Below, one piece after another: positions 12,001 through 27,000 of a DNA stretch of 64,000 nucleotides. The translations under genes and the position numbers were made by a program. The notes beneath the pieces are model-generated. The model did not search any database. It was not told the DNA's origin and saw only the letters and a program-made list of their open reading frames with translations. Every line of letters begins with the position of its first letter. Position 1 is the first letter of the stretch. The stretch is from Ciona savignyi (lineage: Eukaryota; Chordata; Ascidiacea; Phlebobranchia; Cionidae): the NCBI GenBank assembly GCA_000149265.1, contig CH003284.1:150769-214768 (forward strand). The letters are read 5' to 3'.

Positions 12001-15000
12001 CGGAGTTAAAAGTTCGCATGATGCCCTGAGCCAGAACGTCTTTCATGTTTCTATCAAGTAGCAGGACTTGTAGAAAGGCGTACGGAAGAGCATAACTGCA
12101 GAGTTTTGGGGAAAGTCTACGAAAAATGGAGTTACAGAAAAACTTTTATTTCTTATCATTTGGCATTTTAACCTTTTTTCTTTATAAAAACTAGTTTGAA
12201 TATACAGGAAAAAAGACGGTGATCAAAGAAATAAAAGAGATATCACACACAAACTGTCTTTGTTGTTTCCCTACTGGAAAGTTCGTATGATGCGCCGGAT
12301 ATATCTGGCGTGGCGCATGGACTACTTTTTCGGGTATTGCGCAGAAAACTGCAAAAATTATGCTGGCGTGGCGTGATTACACTTTCTTTCATTTATATCA
12401 GTATTTTTGATACTTTAAGCTTTATATTACAAAGTTTTAATTGAAAATGATGCAACTTTGTTTGTGGTGGCGCAAATTAGTATTACTGGCGTGGCGCAAA
12501 ATTTTGGTTAAAAAATGTTGGCGCGAAAATCCGGCGCACAGAAAACGAACTTTCCAATAGGGTGTTGTTCCTTCTACAATACTTGTATGCCTAGCATTGC
12601 GGTTGTAGGGTCAAAACCAATCACACGCTAGATGGTTTTGGGGCAAGTTACTTAGCGGACACCGATTAAATTGGTGGATTAAGAAATAGCACTAAAACTT
12701 AAGGAACGTCTCAATAATATACCACATTGCAATAGTTTTAGAAATAGATTATAAGCACAATTTACCAGAAAGTAATAATTGGAATATGTTTATCCCCGTG
12801 AATGGGAAAACCAAGAGGTAAACACACGATCAATCGTCAGATCACCTCGCACCCATCGTCGGGTTACTGGAGCTATGCTGTGTGCGATTCAGACATTCCT
12901 TCAATACGGTAAAACCCATTATTTCACTGGGTTCAGGAAATTGACAATAAGTGCCTCGCCCAGGGACACAACTGACTCGCTAGCAACTAGTTTCGAACCT
13001 ACAATCCTCCAGTTAAAAGTCGATGCATTAACGAACCACGCTAAGGACTTTTCAATGTCACAATCAACATAATTTCCACACCAATCAGGATACAAATCAC
13101 ATAACCATCCACATATCGGATAATAGTCCGACAGATTAGTCTAGTGGTTTAATGAGTCAATTTCAGCCGAAGGGTTGCAGGATCGAAAATGGGCACTAGT
13201 CTGCTGTGTCCTTGGGCAAGGCACTTAACGGATATTGCCTAAACCCAGCGGATTAATGGGTTCTACCAAATTGAAGGAACGTGTGAATCATACACACCGC
13301 ACTGCAATAGCTTCGGTAACGCGACGGTGGACACGAGGTGATCTGACGATTGCCTGTGTGTTAACCTCCTTGGTTTTCATGGAAAATAACATGAATGTTC
13401 TAATCTAATACTGAATTATACAATGTAACGCAACATTACAACCTAGACCAGACATGGACAAACTACCACCCACGGGGCTCATCCGGCCTGTCGGATCTTT
13501 TATTCTGGCCCAATGGATGGTATCAGCGTTTTGCAGGACAAAATAGCAATTTCAAAGCGAAATTTCCTTAACGCAACAGTGCTTTCTGGTTTAAACCAAA
13601 TAATGCACCATATATTCCAATGTTTTTTATCAAGTATGCCAAACTACCTGCCTGTCTAAGAATAAAATAATTTTGGGCCCCGATTCAAAAACTAAGCCCA
13701 CCCCCCATCCAGACTATAATCAATGTGGTATTCCATTTTGCACTTTGAATCAATTACCTGCAAATTCCCATTAATGCACGCAAGTGATCGATTTTAGACG
13801 CTTGTAAAACAGCGCTTGTCAAGCTGCAAACCCAAACGTTGAAATTGTCGTGCCGACACGACCACAATTGTTTATCGTTTAACAACGATGTACTGCTTTC
13901 CGGAACCTTCTCTTCCTTTAATGCAATAACCCTGGAACAATAGAGTCATTAACAGTTTGTGTACTTTATGTTTAATAACCCTGGAACAATAGAGTCATTA
14001 ACAGTTTGTGTACTTTATTTGCAGCAACTATACTTCTATAATTTCCTTCACAAGTTAACTGTTTTTTCACCCGATTTTTTTTAACGCTACTACAGTTTTT
14101 GTTCAATCCTTTTATTTACTTGGTTAAAGGAGCTATTGCAGTTTGTTAATTGCAATGGGCACAGTAGTAAAGTTTTCACTTAACACATAAAACTACTGGA
14201 TTCAGACAACATCTTGTAACTGCCTTACCCAAGGACACAAGTGACCTGCTTGCGGTGGGTTTCGTTCCCACTACATTTAGACTTAGAGTCTTACTGCAAT
14301 TTACCAAATAACCGACCGGTTAGTCTGGGTGGTTTAGTATGATACTTCTCAACCAAAGGTTTTTTAACCGGTCGCTANNNNNNNNNNNNNNNNNNNNNNN
14401 NNNNNNNNNNNNNNNNNNNNNNNNNNNNNNNNNNNNNNNNNNNNNNNNNNNNNNNNNNNNNNNNNNNNNNNNNNNNNCACACTGCAATAGCTCCGGTAAC
14501 CCGAAGGTGGGCGCAAATCTGACGATTGCCTGTGTGTTAAATCCTATGGTTTACCCATTCAAGGGAATAAACATGTTTAACCTATCCTATCCTCATAACC
14601 GGCAAAAACAGGAAACCTGGTTTAAGAAACTTACTTGAAACCTTTAAGGATACCGACAGCACATTTGTGTTCGATTTGCATTGCGGTAATGACCTTTTCA
14701 ACTTCACTCATTTTGACCAACTGCATAGTAGATGAGACCGCTGCTTGCGCTATGCGTGGATTGCTATGAAACATCAAGTCGCAAACATGGTTCAGAATCC
14801 TTTTCAAACTGGTGTTGTCTGAAAATAGAATTTTGGATTGCATGGTTGATTTTTGAGGGTGGTAGAAATTGTTCTTACATAGGTTTTCATAAGATCACCC
14901 CATGCTCACCGTAGGGTTACTGCAGTGTGTTGTGCATGGTTAAGACGCTCGTTTAATTTTTGTAGAAACCATTAATGGGTTAAGACAATGTCCGTTAAGT

Positions 15001-18000
15001 GCCTTGCCCAAGGAGACAACCGACTAGCTAGAGAACAGTTTTGAACCTGCAGCCCTTTGGCTAAAAGGCGACAACCAAGCTAATCGGCCAGACCAATTCA
15101 CCTCTTGATATCAGTTATATGCCTACATTTAGTTAAGTATAATGAAACAATCAAATAAAGCTTTCTTCTTACCTTGACGACTTTGCACAGTTACGTCAGC
15201 TTTACAAATCTGGGAAGTGATTAACCCAATGAATTTTGCAAACAAAGCCTGAAAAATGGAAGGATTTTGTAAGTGACATTTTTGATCACAGTTTTAAACG
15301 AAATTTATATTAATCTTCCAACTTATTAAAATAAATAGTAGTATTCAGCCATACAGCTTGGTCGAATAGTGCTTCGCCTATCAGCCGAAGCGTTGCAGAT
15401 TCAAAACTGGGTACAAGCTAGTCAGTTGTGTCCTTGTGCAAGGCAGTAGTATTCAGCCGACTAGCTTAGTGGGTTAGTGCTTCGCCTTTCACCCAAAGTT
15501 GCAGGTTTCAAGCAAGCCGGCACCTAGTCAGTTATATGGTTATGCAAGTCACTTAGCAGAAATTGCCGAAACCCAGCGCTTAATGATTTGTATTAAAACT
15601 GAAAAAAACTCTTATACAACACACTGCAATATCTCTGGTAACCTGATGGAGGACGAGAGGTAATTCTATAATTACCTGCGTTAACACCCCTGTGTTTTCC
15701 CATACACATAAACATAAAAAAACTTTGACTGGTGATTAGTGTGTCGCCTTTCAGTCAAAGGGTTGCAGGTACGAAACTGGACGCTAGCTAGCCTGTTGTG
15801 TCATTGAGCAGGCCCTTAATGAACATTGCCTGAATCCAGTGGAATGATGAGTTCTACCAAATTGAAGAAACATGTAAATCATACTTAACACACTGCAATA
15901 GCTCCGGTAACCCGACGATGGGCGCGAGATGATCTGACGATTGTCTGTGTGTTAACCCCCTTGGTTTTGCCATTCACGGGGATAAACATGATCATCCCAT
16001 CCTAACCCAAAAATAAATAACAATTACTTTTGTCCTATTCCCTTCTCTCTGCAATTTCATAGCTTGTGAGAGGAGCGTTTGAAAAATATTTTCGTCAATT
16101 TTTCGGTTTCCTTTTTTTGATTCTTCCAACAAACTGATGCCTTGCTCAAGCAAGTCGGTTTGAAAATCATTTACGTCTGTACGGTGGGGGGTATTCATGT
16201 TACTTATATTTACAGTCGAGTTGCAGAAAACCAGAAAAGAGGATGTTTAAAAGGTATAGTTAACGATTGGGGCAAAATTGCAGTTTTAGGTGGAAAGTTT
16301 ATTTAAATTTTAGAGGTAAAAAATAGCTTGACTTGTGTGCAGAAAATCTAATTTTCTTATCTATGCTGTGGAAAGGTAGTCCACTTAGCTAGGTGCGGAG
16401 TTGTTTTACACTAAATATTGTGGAAACACTTAAGGTAGTCCATTCGTCTAGGTGGGTGCTGGGTGATATTACACTGAAGCCCAAAGGTGGCAGGTTCGAA
16501 ACCAGCCACAATCTCAATTCTTTGCTCAGGCAATGCCAAGTTTTAATATGTTGACCAAACAACCTAAGGAGCTCGTTTAACCGATTAAAAAATTCGGTAA
16601 CACGAGCTGTGGGCACGAGGTAATCTGAAATTGTAGATATTATTGCATCCGCCATTGTGCTTTCACAATGATGGACCTCTCTTATCTTATTTTCTGGTAA
16701 AACGACAAGCAAAACTAAACTATTTTCCTTTGAAATAAAAAAATTATAAAATTTTCAAAACTTACCCAGTTTCTTTAAAACTAATAAATTAAACAATTAT
16801 TTAAAACTAAACCACTTTTTTAACATTTTCCTTTAAAAATTAAAAAAATTATACAATTCTAAGATCTGATTTATATCGGAAAGGGATCCTATTAATTGGT
16901 TTCCATTGAAATTAATTGGTTTCCATTGAAACACTCACGATAACCAAGTTCCCCCATAGAAATACTACAAGTCATGGCTTCAACCAATATTTCCAACTTC
17001 TCAGATCCATTTGTGTCGGTAACTTCTTCTTGGGAAATCTTGGGTGAAAAATCCGAAAAAAAATTTTAAAAAATTTATTAAAATATAAAAAAAGACAAAC
17101 TATTTATGAAAAAAATATAAAAAAAGAGGAATTTCGCATCTACTGTATTCACCCCAGAAAATACATGAATCAATCTAATATACCATGCCCGCATGTTTAC
17201 AGGGCACAAAATAACTGTCTGGAATCCTGCACGTATTACTACAGGGATAGAAATTAACCCATTTCCACAACAATTAAATACATATTTATATAAAAAGTAA
17301 TATAATATTAATACTATTAAAAGACATTTATTCATACTAATATAATATCGAAAAAAATTATCAAATATATGGATAATATCTAAATTAAGAAGATGAATTT
17401 ATGTTTGCAATGAAGCACTACTTACCACAGGTGTGTTTGTGACATTGGTGTTGTGAATTCGAACGTTTATTTTATTTCGACTGTACAAAGAGTAAGCTTG
17501 CAACGCGATTCCGTACTGTTGAGATGTGTTTCTGCAAAAAGACGTTTCATGCAACAACATAACATAATCTAACCCAAAACTCTCATGCTCATTATAACAA
17601 GGCTGAAGTCAATAAAACAATCAGGTCATTTGATTAATTAATTGGTTATTGTCGGTAGTAACTAAAACTGTAGTAATGCTTCTGTAAAGTTTTATTTTAT
17701 TTCTATGTGGTGGATTTAAATTCCTTGCATTTTTGGACGTTTGCCGATTTTACGTTATTGCCTTGTTTCGTTGATTATTTTATTGCCTGATTTCTATATA
17801 TTTGGCTGTACCTTTTTGCTTCAAGCGAGTAGTTGTTGTAAAGTTATGTAAGTTGTCAGTTACGAATTATGCATTAGTAAGTTAGTTACGAGTTGCGTAT
17901 TTGCATTGTGGCGGTCAAGGAGATAGACCAAGCAACATTAAAATAAATTGGGCTGAAACGCTACACTTCTATTGTATTCTATACACTTAAGAACTTCGGT

Positions 18001-21000
18001 AACTTGACTGTGAGCATGAGCTAATTTAAAGATTGCCCAATTGATAATGCCCCAAAATTTTCCTATTCACAAGTTCAAGTCAACTATGCCCCTTATTTTT
18101 AAATACGTTGATTACGTTGAACAGAATACAGGTATAACCCATGATGTTGATGATATTTACATATAAACAGGTCAATTTTGTCCCAGTGTATGAAAAAACG
18201 CGAGTGGCATTATAACACATGCAATTGTCATATTCCTTAAGATAATGTAAGGGATACGGTCGTGTGGCCAAGTGGTTAATGCGACCGATACATATACCAA
18301 CTCATATATAAAAAGGTTCTAGTGACGAACACAGCATGGGTTCAAAACTTGGCTCGTAAAAAAAAGAACATGTAAGGTAGCGTTCTTACACAGCTAAAGG
18401 GCTCTATTACACTTAGTTAAGAGCTTTGGCAGTGTGTTGCAAATAATTAAGATGTTCTTCTCAATTTGCCTGATTTTAAGACTATATACACCGAAATTCT
18501 GTTTTCATTAATTTTTGTTTCAACAGCATTGTTTTTCTAGGTTTGGCTGCCGAGTCCGCTATAGTTATTTAGTAATATTCATTTTCTTTTAAATGCCATG
18601 TTTTAACGACTGTTCGTTTTGTCATTTTTACCTGTTTCTGTGCCCTGATTTGTTTAATCCAGGGGCGAAAAAAGAATGAACTAAAACATACCTATTTTCT
18701 ATAAGAAACCCATAAATCTGGGTGATTGTTTGGTTAAGACAGCCAAAGTCACTATGACAAGCATTGGAGATGGAAAACAGGGAAGACAGCACAACATGGA
18801 CCATTGTTGGGCTGACTAGAAGGTCAATGCAACCCATAGAGCCCAGTTGTAAGGCAGTTGTGATGATTTCAAAGCACAAATCAATGCATATTGATGCAAT
18901 GACTGGGTAATAAGATTGGGAATCAGAGTCGTTTGGACTGGATTTGACCTGAAAAGAATTTGGTTAATTATTTTTTTTCGCTTCTTTATTACATTTTTGA
19001 AATAATTTGGTTTAGTTTAGTTTATCATTGATAGCTTGGGGTGCTGTAGTAATGGGCCTTTTATGGCCTAAATCCTGGTCCCGGTGCTACCGTGGACCCG
19101 CACATACTAATGTAATGTAATTTAGTTTCGTTTATTTTTTTCGCTTCTTTGATACATTTTAACTACAAGTGTGCAAAAACGACCTAGTACTGAGGGGCGG
19201 CTTTATAGGATTTAAATGGAAAAAAAAAAACCTAAAATAAAATTCCATTAGTGGTTAAAATAATCGTATTTAACACTTAATGAGTCATTAAATTAAATTT
19301 GGTGCAAAACAGTTATTGCGCTATATATTACTTTTAAAAAGGACCTTATGTACAAAACATTTCTGCACTTAAACAAAAAATAGAGTAAAGCAATTACCTT
19401 GTGGTAGTGATATACATACAATATACCAGTATAAATGAACATGAATATTAGGAAAAAACTTTAGTTTTAGTTTAGTTTATTTTTGTTTCCACGATAAAAA
19501 CACGAAGCAGGACCTTTGATATAAATTTGGAAAACGGGAAAAAAAGGCAAAAGGACAGTCGTTAGAACATGTCTAAAAAGTTATTAAATTTTGGTATAAT
19601 TACACGTGGCCGCTAAACCCAAATAAAAAAAAATAAATAAAAGTTGAAAAAATTGTTTTTAAAAAAAATTACACTATTACTTGTGCAGACAAACAGCAAC
19701 AAGCTTCCGTTTTTTTAAAGTAAGTAATGATAAAAAGTTACAAAACAACAAATGTGAAATCTCCACTATTTATTTGGTTTCCAAGTACAGTCAAATAGCA
19801 CCAACTTCCAAACGAATGAAATCGATTTATACTAGATTAAGGAAAGTTATATTTTATAAAAAATCAAAAGACTGAGACGACTGTTATAATCTAGACCTCG
19901 CGTTGTGTATGATTTACACATTCCTTCAATTTGGTAGAACCCATTAATCTGCTGGGTTCAGGCAATGTCCTTTAAGTGCCTTGCCCAATGACACAACCGA
20001 CTATCTAGCGACCAGTTTCGCACCTGCAACCTTTCGATTAAAAGGCGACGCACTTAACCGCCAGACTAACCGGCCGGACATTAAAAAATGATAAATTATT
20101 TAATAAAAGATAAGAACACAGGCTGTAAACTGAAGCAGAATAAAATGAAACTTAGAATAAAATGAAACATGTTAAAAGGATTGGGGACTATTTTTAACAA
20201 ATTCGGATTCGGTAATGACAATTATGTGTATTACAAACCTTTTGGGCAATTTCGGTGACGTGATAACACATGACTGATAAGCAGCTGCGCACGAAATATT
20301 GCTGGAGTTCTCCCAATGCTTCTAAGCTCTCAACAGCAAGCAAACAGAAATACCTGGGTGTACGGTCAAGTGGCTAAATGGTTAAAGCAACTGATACATA
20401 TACCGACTCATATACCAAAACAGTCCTAGTCAAAAGACCATCTTGGGTTCAAAACTTGGCTAGGTAAAAAATAGATAGTTGGAAAGGGTTGTTATACGGG
20501 ATGTTTATAGGATTGGATATTCAATGTTTATTTCGCTAAATGGGAAACCAAGGGGGTTAACACACAGGCAATCGTCAGATCACCTCGCGCCCACCGTTAG
20601 ATTACGGGAGGTATTGCAGTGTGTTGTGTATTACTTACATCAGGGTTCGAATTAACGATTTTGAAACGATTCGCGAAATGCGTGGGTTAGGAGAAAATCT
20701 TTTCGCGCATTACCCATGTTAAATTGCCTTAGAATGCGGTTTCAGAACCTCTCAAACTAATCTTTAAAGCCAGAAAGATAATTCATTAAGTAATCAGTAC
20801 CGTTATATAGTAGTAATGATAAACTACACTAAGCGTATCGTAAGTTAATGCGTGTAGGATAGGACGAATATCGACGAAACGAAGCCTTTGAAACGAGTAA
20901 TCTTACTTGTTAAAACACCATATAACCATATTATAAAGGGGTGTGTTGCCTCTCCGCCAATCATAAATAAAGGAATCGTGATATATTAACGCATAATGGC

Positions 21001-24000
21001 TATTGTTGCGTTGTAATAGAAATGCTTATTATGCGTCAATAATGCAAAGTAAAGGCAAGGTAAATACATGTAATAGTAATTCCATTGTTAAATGTTATGT
21101 TGAAGGCAAACGATGTTATATTAACGTGTTAATGATTTAGTATTAAAAGTGCGCGAAATCAGTAACGGTAATTTATATTTTCGCGATTTTGTTAAATTTT
21201 GTAATTCGCGAACTTTAAAAAACGGTTCGCGAATAGCGATTCGCGATCCCTTAATTCGAACCCTGTACATGTTCCTTTAATTTGGTTTATCTGCTGGGTT
21301 CAAGCAATGTCAGTTAAGTGCCTTTCTGCAATTGCTCCAGTAACACGACGGTGGGCGCAAGGTAATCTGACAATTGCTCATGTGATAACCCCCTTGGTTT
21401 TCCCATTCACGGTGATAAACATGAATATCCTATTCTATCATATCCTAACTAATAAACATGGGGAACCACTGCGGATATAAATTTGGCAGTATTCCACCTA
21501 CCCAAATTTTGCAACAGCATAAAATATAAACCTTGTCCTTATATAATGTCTCATGAAGCATAAACTATAGACCTTGTCTATAATGTTTATTAAAGACACA
21601 ATCTTAAATAACCTGTATGACAACACTGCTCTTTTCATTTCAAATAGATTTCGGGCGATTGCAATTGCCTCGTGCATCAAATGCATTAGAAGATGGAAAT
21701 GTCCATGGGAAACCAACAAATTGATAAACGATTCTTTCCAGTCGTCATTGTTGGTGGAAAACTCCACGCCGCACAATTGCAGCAGTTTTTGAATGCAATC
21801 TAAAACAGAAAAAGAAGATATGGTTATTGAAACATTTAAATAATAGACCATAGGATAGAACAGTAGTTCCTAAACTGTGGGCCATGGTTTAGTACCAGGC
21901 CAGCAAGATATTTTCAATGGGCCACATTTTAATAAGGATCACGATAGGATAGGATGTTCATGTTTGTCCCATGGATTTGAAAAGAAGTTATTGGGTGTTC
22001 TCACATGGGTAACCTTCAGATTATCAGATTACCTCGGACCCACAGTCGGGTTACTGGGGTTGTTGCAATGTATTGTATATGATTAAAATTATCCCATGCA
22101 CTAAGAACAATCTATCTTTCTATTAGGAATATGCGGTTTTCAAAAATTGACCAAACACACAAGTAAATACCACACAACCAGTTTCGAACCTACAACCTTT
22201 AGACAATGCACTTAAACATTATGCGGCGAAAACAGTCAAAAAAGCGCGAAAGGCGCTTCAACATAGGGGAAATAATTCCAGGCAATCCAACCTGGATATG
22301 TCCAAGATTTGGTTAAAACTTGGGGCTTAGCTATTTGTTTATTATTACACAACATGTCCTTACCTTCCAGTAGATATTCATCTATGGCAGCAAACGTGTT
22401 CGGCAGCGGGTCTGTTTTCTCCATTCCTACCCACATAGCTTTGCCTGCGCACCCTCTCAAAGGGTGAAACATACAGAATAAGCCATGCACCACTAGTGAG
22501 AGGTTTTCAATTGCCATGATTGATGTGTTTCTACACTTGGATGCAACACACAGCCATCTAAGTATCTCAGAACCATGTCTTTCGTCAATTTGCAACAAAA
22601 GTTGACTGGGTTTTCGTGTAGCTAAAAGAAAGTAAAAGAGATAAATTTTATATTTAAATATTTATTAAAAAGAAGCAGTCTCATTGCATAGGTTAGGTAA
22701 AAGGTTTATAATAAATTAAGTTTTATACATTACATTAGTATTGGCGGGTCCACGGTAGTCTCGGGACCAGGAATTTAGGCCATAGAAGGCCCATTACTCC
22801 AGCGCCCTGAAGCTATCATGGATCAGGGATATAACGGTTAAGTGGACCCGTGTCCTGAAGGAAGCTGACTGAATGCTTAACCGGGATAGATGCGAGATCA
22901 TTAGATTTAAAAAACTCAAAAATTTCTCCATCTGGTCAGAACAAATGTGGCCAACATAGTGTAAAGGAGTCTCGTCTTCTTAAGTTAATGTAAGTCTTAT
23001 TATAAATGAGCATAACTGTGCAAGTCTCAATAAAAAAAATAATGCTGCAGCTCAATAAAAAAAATAATGCTGCAGCTCAATAAAAAAAATAATGCTGCAA
23101 GCCAGTACGCCAGTGTTTCTCAAATGGTGCGCCACAGGGTTTAGCTAGGTGCGCCACACTTGCATTTCGTAAATTTACAACAGAGTGTGCATAGATCATA
23201 AACTACTAAATGGTTAGTGTCTAGTTCGTTCTTTTTCATTGTAACGTTAGTTCTACATTAACTTCCAAAAAGCAAGAGCGCTCAAGAAACAGTAACTTTG
23301 TTATGTGGAAAATTTGGTAATGAAATTATTTCATATTGTTTTGACTTCCCATGCAAAGTGCACCCGTTCGTTTTTTAATTGGTCTTGGGTACGCTAAGAG
23401 GTCAAAAATATCAAAAACCACTGCTGTACGCAAATGGCATGCTTAAGCCACCACCAATAGGAAGTTAATGACTATTTTTGCTTATATTCTATAGAAACAT
23501 AGAGGAAAATCTTGTTTTATCCTCGTGAATGATAAAACCCAATGGCCGATATTACACGATCATCAGAATATCTTGCGTCCACTGTCGGTTTCATGGAGAT
23601 ATTGCAGTGTGTTGTGTATGATTAAAACATTCCTTTAGTTTCAGTGCAACCCATTAATCCAATGAGTCCAGGTGACATCCTCTTGATTTGCCAAAGCACA
23701 CAATAAGACAAATAATTCACAAATATGGTAAACTCCACCGAAAAAGGGAAGGGTATTTTCTCACTGTCATTTAAATTTTTTACTATACATACAACTTTTA
23801 CGCATAATGACTTACATGTTTTTTTTTGTTTTTTTAGTTTAGTCATTTTTTTGCCCCAGCATTTAAAAATGGCAAATGAATCAAATCATGACACAGGAAC
23901 CAGAAAAAACGGCCAAACGAACAGTCGTTAAAACACGTCATTAAAAAAAGGGATATGTTTAATAAATATAGCGGAAACCACCGTCAAAATGTAAAACTAA

Positions 24001-27000
24001 ACATACAATTTTCATGCATAAAACTTACATTTTAACACCAGGTTAGCAATGAGAACTGGTAAAATGGCGGATACACACTTCCCCACCACTTTTAAGTTGC
24101 CATAATGTGCCAGAACCTTCTCCTTGATTTTCTCAACACTCTGTGGATTCTCAAACACTAGTACAGGCACAAACAACTCCAGAAAAGTTTGGTTGAACTT
24201 TTCCATGCTCACACAGCCAAATAGAAAGTAGGGGAACTTTTTCCAAGTGTTGTGCCCACCACTCTGCCATTGGCTCAAAATAAAAGGCAGAAATGATGAA
24301 AATTTGTCCTGATGTGAGTCACCTATAAGGGCAGAAAAGGAATTTAGATTTGAACAAATACATTATGTTAAAAGGACTATACACATTATGTAAAAGTATA
24401 TACATTATGTTAGAGTATATACATTATGTTAAAAGGACTTGAATATGTAATATGTAACATCTCTACATTTTTTATTCAAAAAACCCTACAAAACTAAAAC
24501 AATATTTGTCCAGTTTGGTATGAAACTTCCAACAAAATTATTTATTTCGGTATTATTTCTATTGTAAAAAAATCGTTTTAGGGAAAGCACCCTGAGTCAG
24601 ACATAACTTGTTGATAACCACAAATGTCAAAATTTCAATGTTACTTAAAATACCAGATTTTTCCTTTTTTTTCATTCTTTTTTTATTTTTAATTATTTTA
24701 ATTTCCAACGAAACTTTTAATTTCCAACGAAACTTAGTTTAGTTTATTCATTTTTTGCCCCAGTGTTTCAAAATGGCAAGGAAATAAAATTACGACACAT
24801 GAACAGGAAAAGACAGCAAAACGAACAGTCGTTAAAACACGTCTTAAAACAAAACGTGTTTAAAATGCTACCTGTGTGCTGGAGATTTAGTGCAAAACGT
24901 TCTGAACCAGATTTCACGATTTCGATAAATTTTCGCCGAATTATCGGGAATTTATTTTCCGAAAATTGTTCAAAGCAAGCTGCCGTCGCACAGATTTCCA
25001 TAGCAACTTCACAGTCGAGGTAACGTGCTCCGTGAAGTGTTGTGGAGGCAAGCATATGAATGTAACTTGAAAGTTGATTCAGTTTTCGTACGTTTCGTTT
25101 ATTATCGTTCTCGGTATCGCGGAAATCTTTCCGAAACCTGCAGCTTTGTGCAACTGGGTATGAAAAGTTATAAAATTTATATAGTATGGGAACCGTTACT
25201 AAATTTTTCAAGTTTGGGGTAAAAATTGTAACAAAATTTTTTAGTTTATGATGAAAATTGTAACGAAATTTTCCAGTTTGGGATGAAAACTGTAAAAAAA
25301 TTTATCCAGTTTGGGATGAAAACTGTAAAAAAAATTATCCAGTTTGGGGTGAAAACTGTAAAAAAAATTATCCAGTTTGGGGTGAAAACTGTAAAAAAAA
25401 TTATTCAGTTTGGGATGAAAACTGTAACAAAATTTTTCAGTTTGGGATGAAAACTGTAACAAAATTTTTCCAGTTTGGGATGAAAACTGTAACAAAATTT
25501 TTCAGTTTGGGATGAAAACTGTAACAAAATTTTTCACTTTGGGATGAAAACTGTAACAAAATTTTTCAGTTTGGGATGAAAACTGTAACAAAATTTTTCA
25601 GTTTGGGATGAAAATTGTAACAAAATTTTTCAGTTTGGGATGAAAACTGTAACAAAACTTTTCAGTTTGGGATGAAAACTGTAACAAAATTTTCCAGTTT
25701 GGTTTAGTGGTGATTAAGCCCAGACGGGTTATCGGTTCAATCTCTGCCCCTACCACTTTCATTGCAAGTCGATGCCGCTTATTCCCTATTGCAACACTTT
25801 TTAGGGAATTTTTAACAAGCCACTCGGTTAAAAATACTTTTTAACTTACATATTGATGTATTTTAAGTTTGGATTTGATATAATTATAAATATAACCTTT
25901 TTAATATGAAAAATCTCTTACTTAAGAGGGCTTGCCCAGAGATAGTGGACAATGCAAATAAAATTATTTGTATTAATAATAACTCACTTTGCTTATCTGA
26001 AGTAATAATGAAATTTTTATTTTAGAAAGAAAAAACTGTCAAATTACCTTTTTTGATATTGGAAAGAACTTTTTTACGAAACTCTAATTCCAGTTTCTGG
26101 TCCTCTAGTGCAGCTTCATGCTTGAACACGCTTGTCAAGTGATAGACGGAACATAACCTGACTCCCAAGCTTGCGTCTCCCAGAAATTCAGTCATTGAGC
26201 AACACACTGGGAATAGGTGAGGTCAAACTTGTTTAAAAGTTAGGATAGGATGTTAATGTTTATCCTTTTAAATTTCCATAGCAATCTAAGTGATAGGATA
26301 GGAAGGATATTAATGTTTATCCCCGTGAATGGAAAAACCAATGCGGTTAACACACGGGCAATCGTCAGATTACCTCGCGCCCATCGTCGGGTTATCCGAG
26401 CTATTGCAGTGTGTTGTATAATCGAAAATGTTCCTACAATCTGGTACAACCAAACACTAATTAAATGGTCTCCAAACAGGTTAAAATATTCTGAGTTTTA
26501 ATGTGTTTATTTTTACCGTTCGTCTTATCAACAGTTATTCAACATCAACAGTATAACTTAACGAAAAATACAAGTTACAAACAAAAAAATACAATTTTTA
26601 ATTTACGAAAAAATACAATTTTTAATTTAAGAAGTTTACCTCCAAATTTAGTGTCCAGTGAATGACTGTCAAAAGACGAGTTTTCACAAGTTTGATATGA
26701 GGTTGCCAGAGCAGAAAGACACAATATGTAGCCGATTTTGACCTCTGGGGCACAAGCGTCTTTGGATATGAGATCCCGTATTATTTGAAGCAACGCTACA
26801 ATGTCTTGGTGGCTGTAAGGAAATTCAAAAATCAATATACAATGTGTGTTATATTATTAGGACAATATTCATAAATAAAAACAATTAAATATAATATTCA
26901 ACAATAACAATGTATATAACAAACTGGTTGTTAGCTAGTCGGTTGTGTTCTTGGGCAATGCACTTAACAGACATTGCTTGAACCCAGCGAATTAATGGGT

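Noticed and set aside
24768-25211. Minus frame of 147 codons as a separate small gene
   Set aside because: It is ATM exon 19 read through its splice sites into the intron on both sides.
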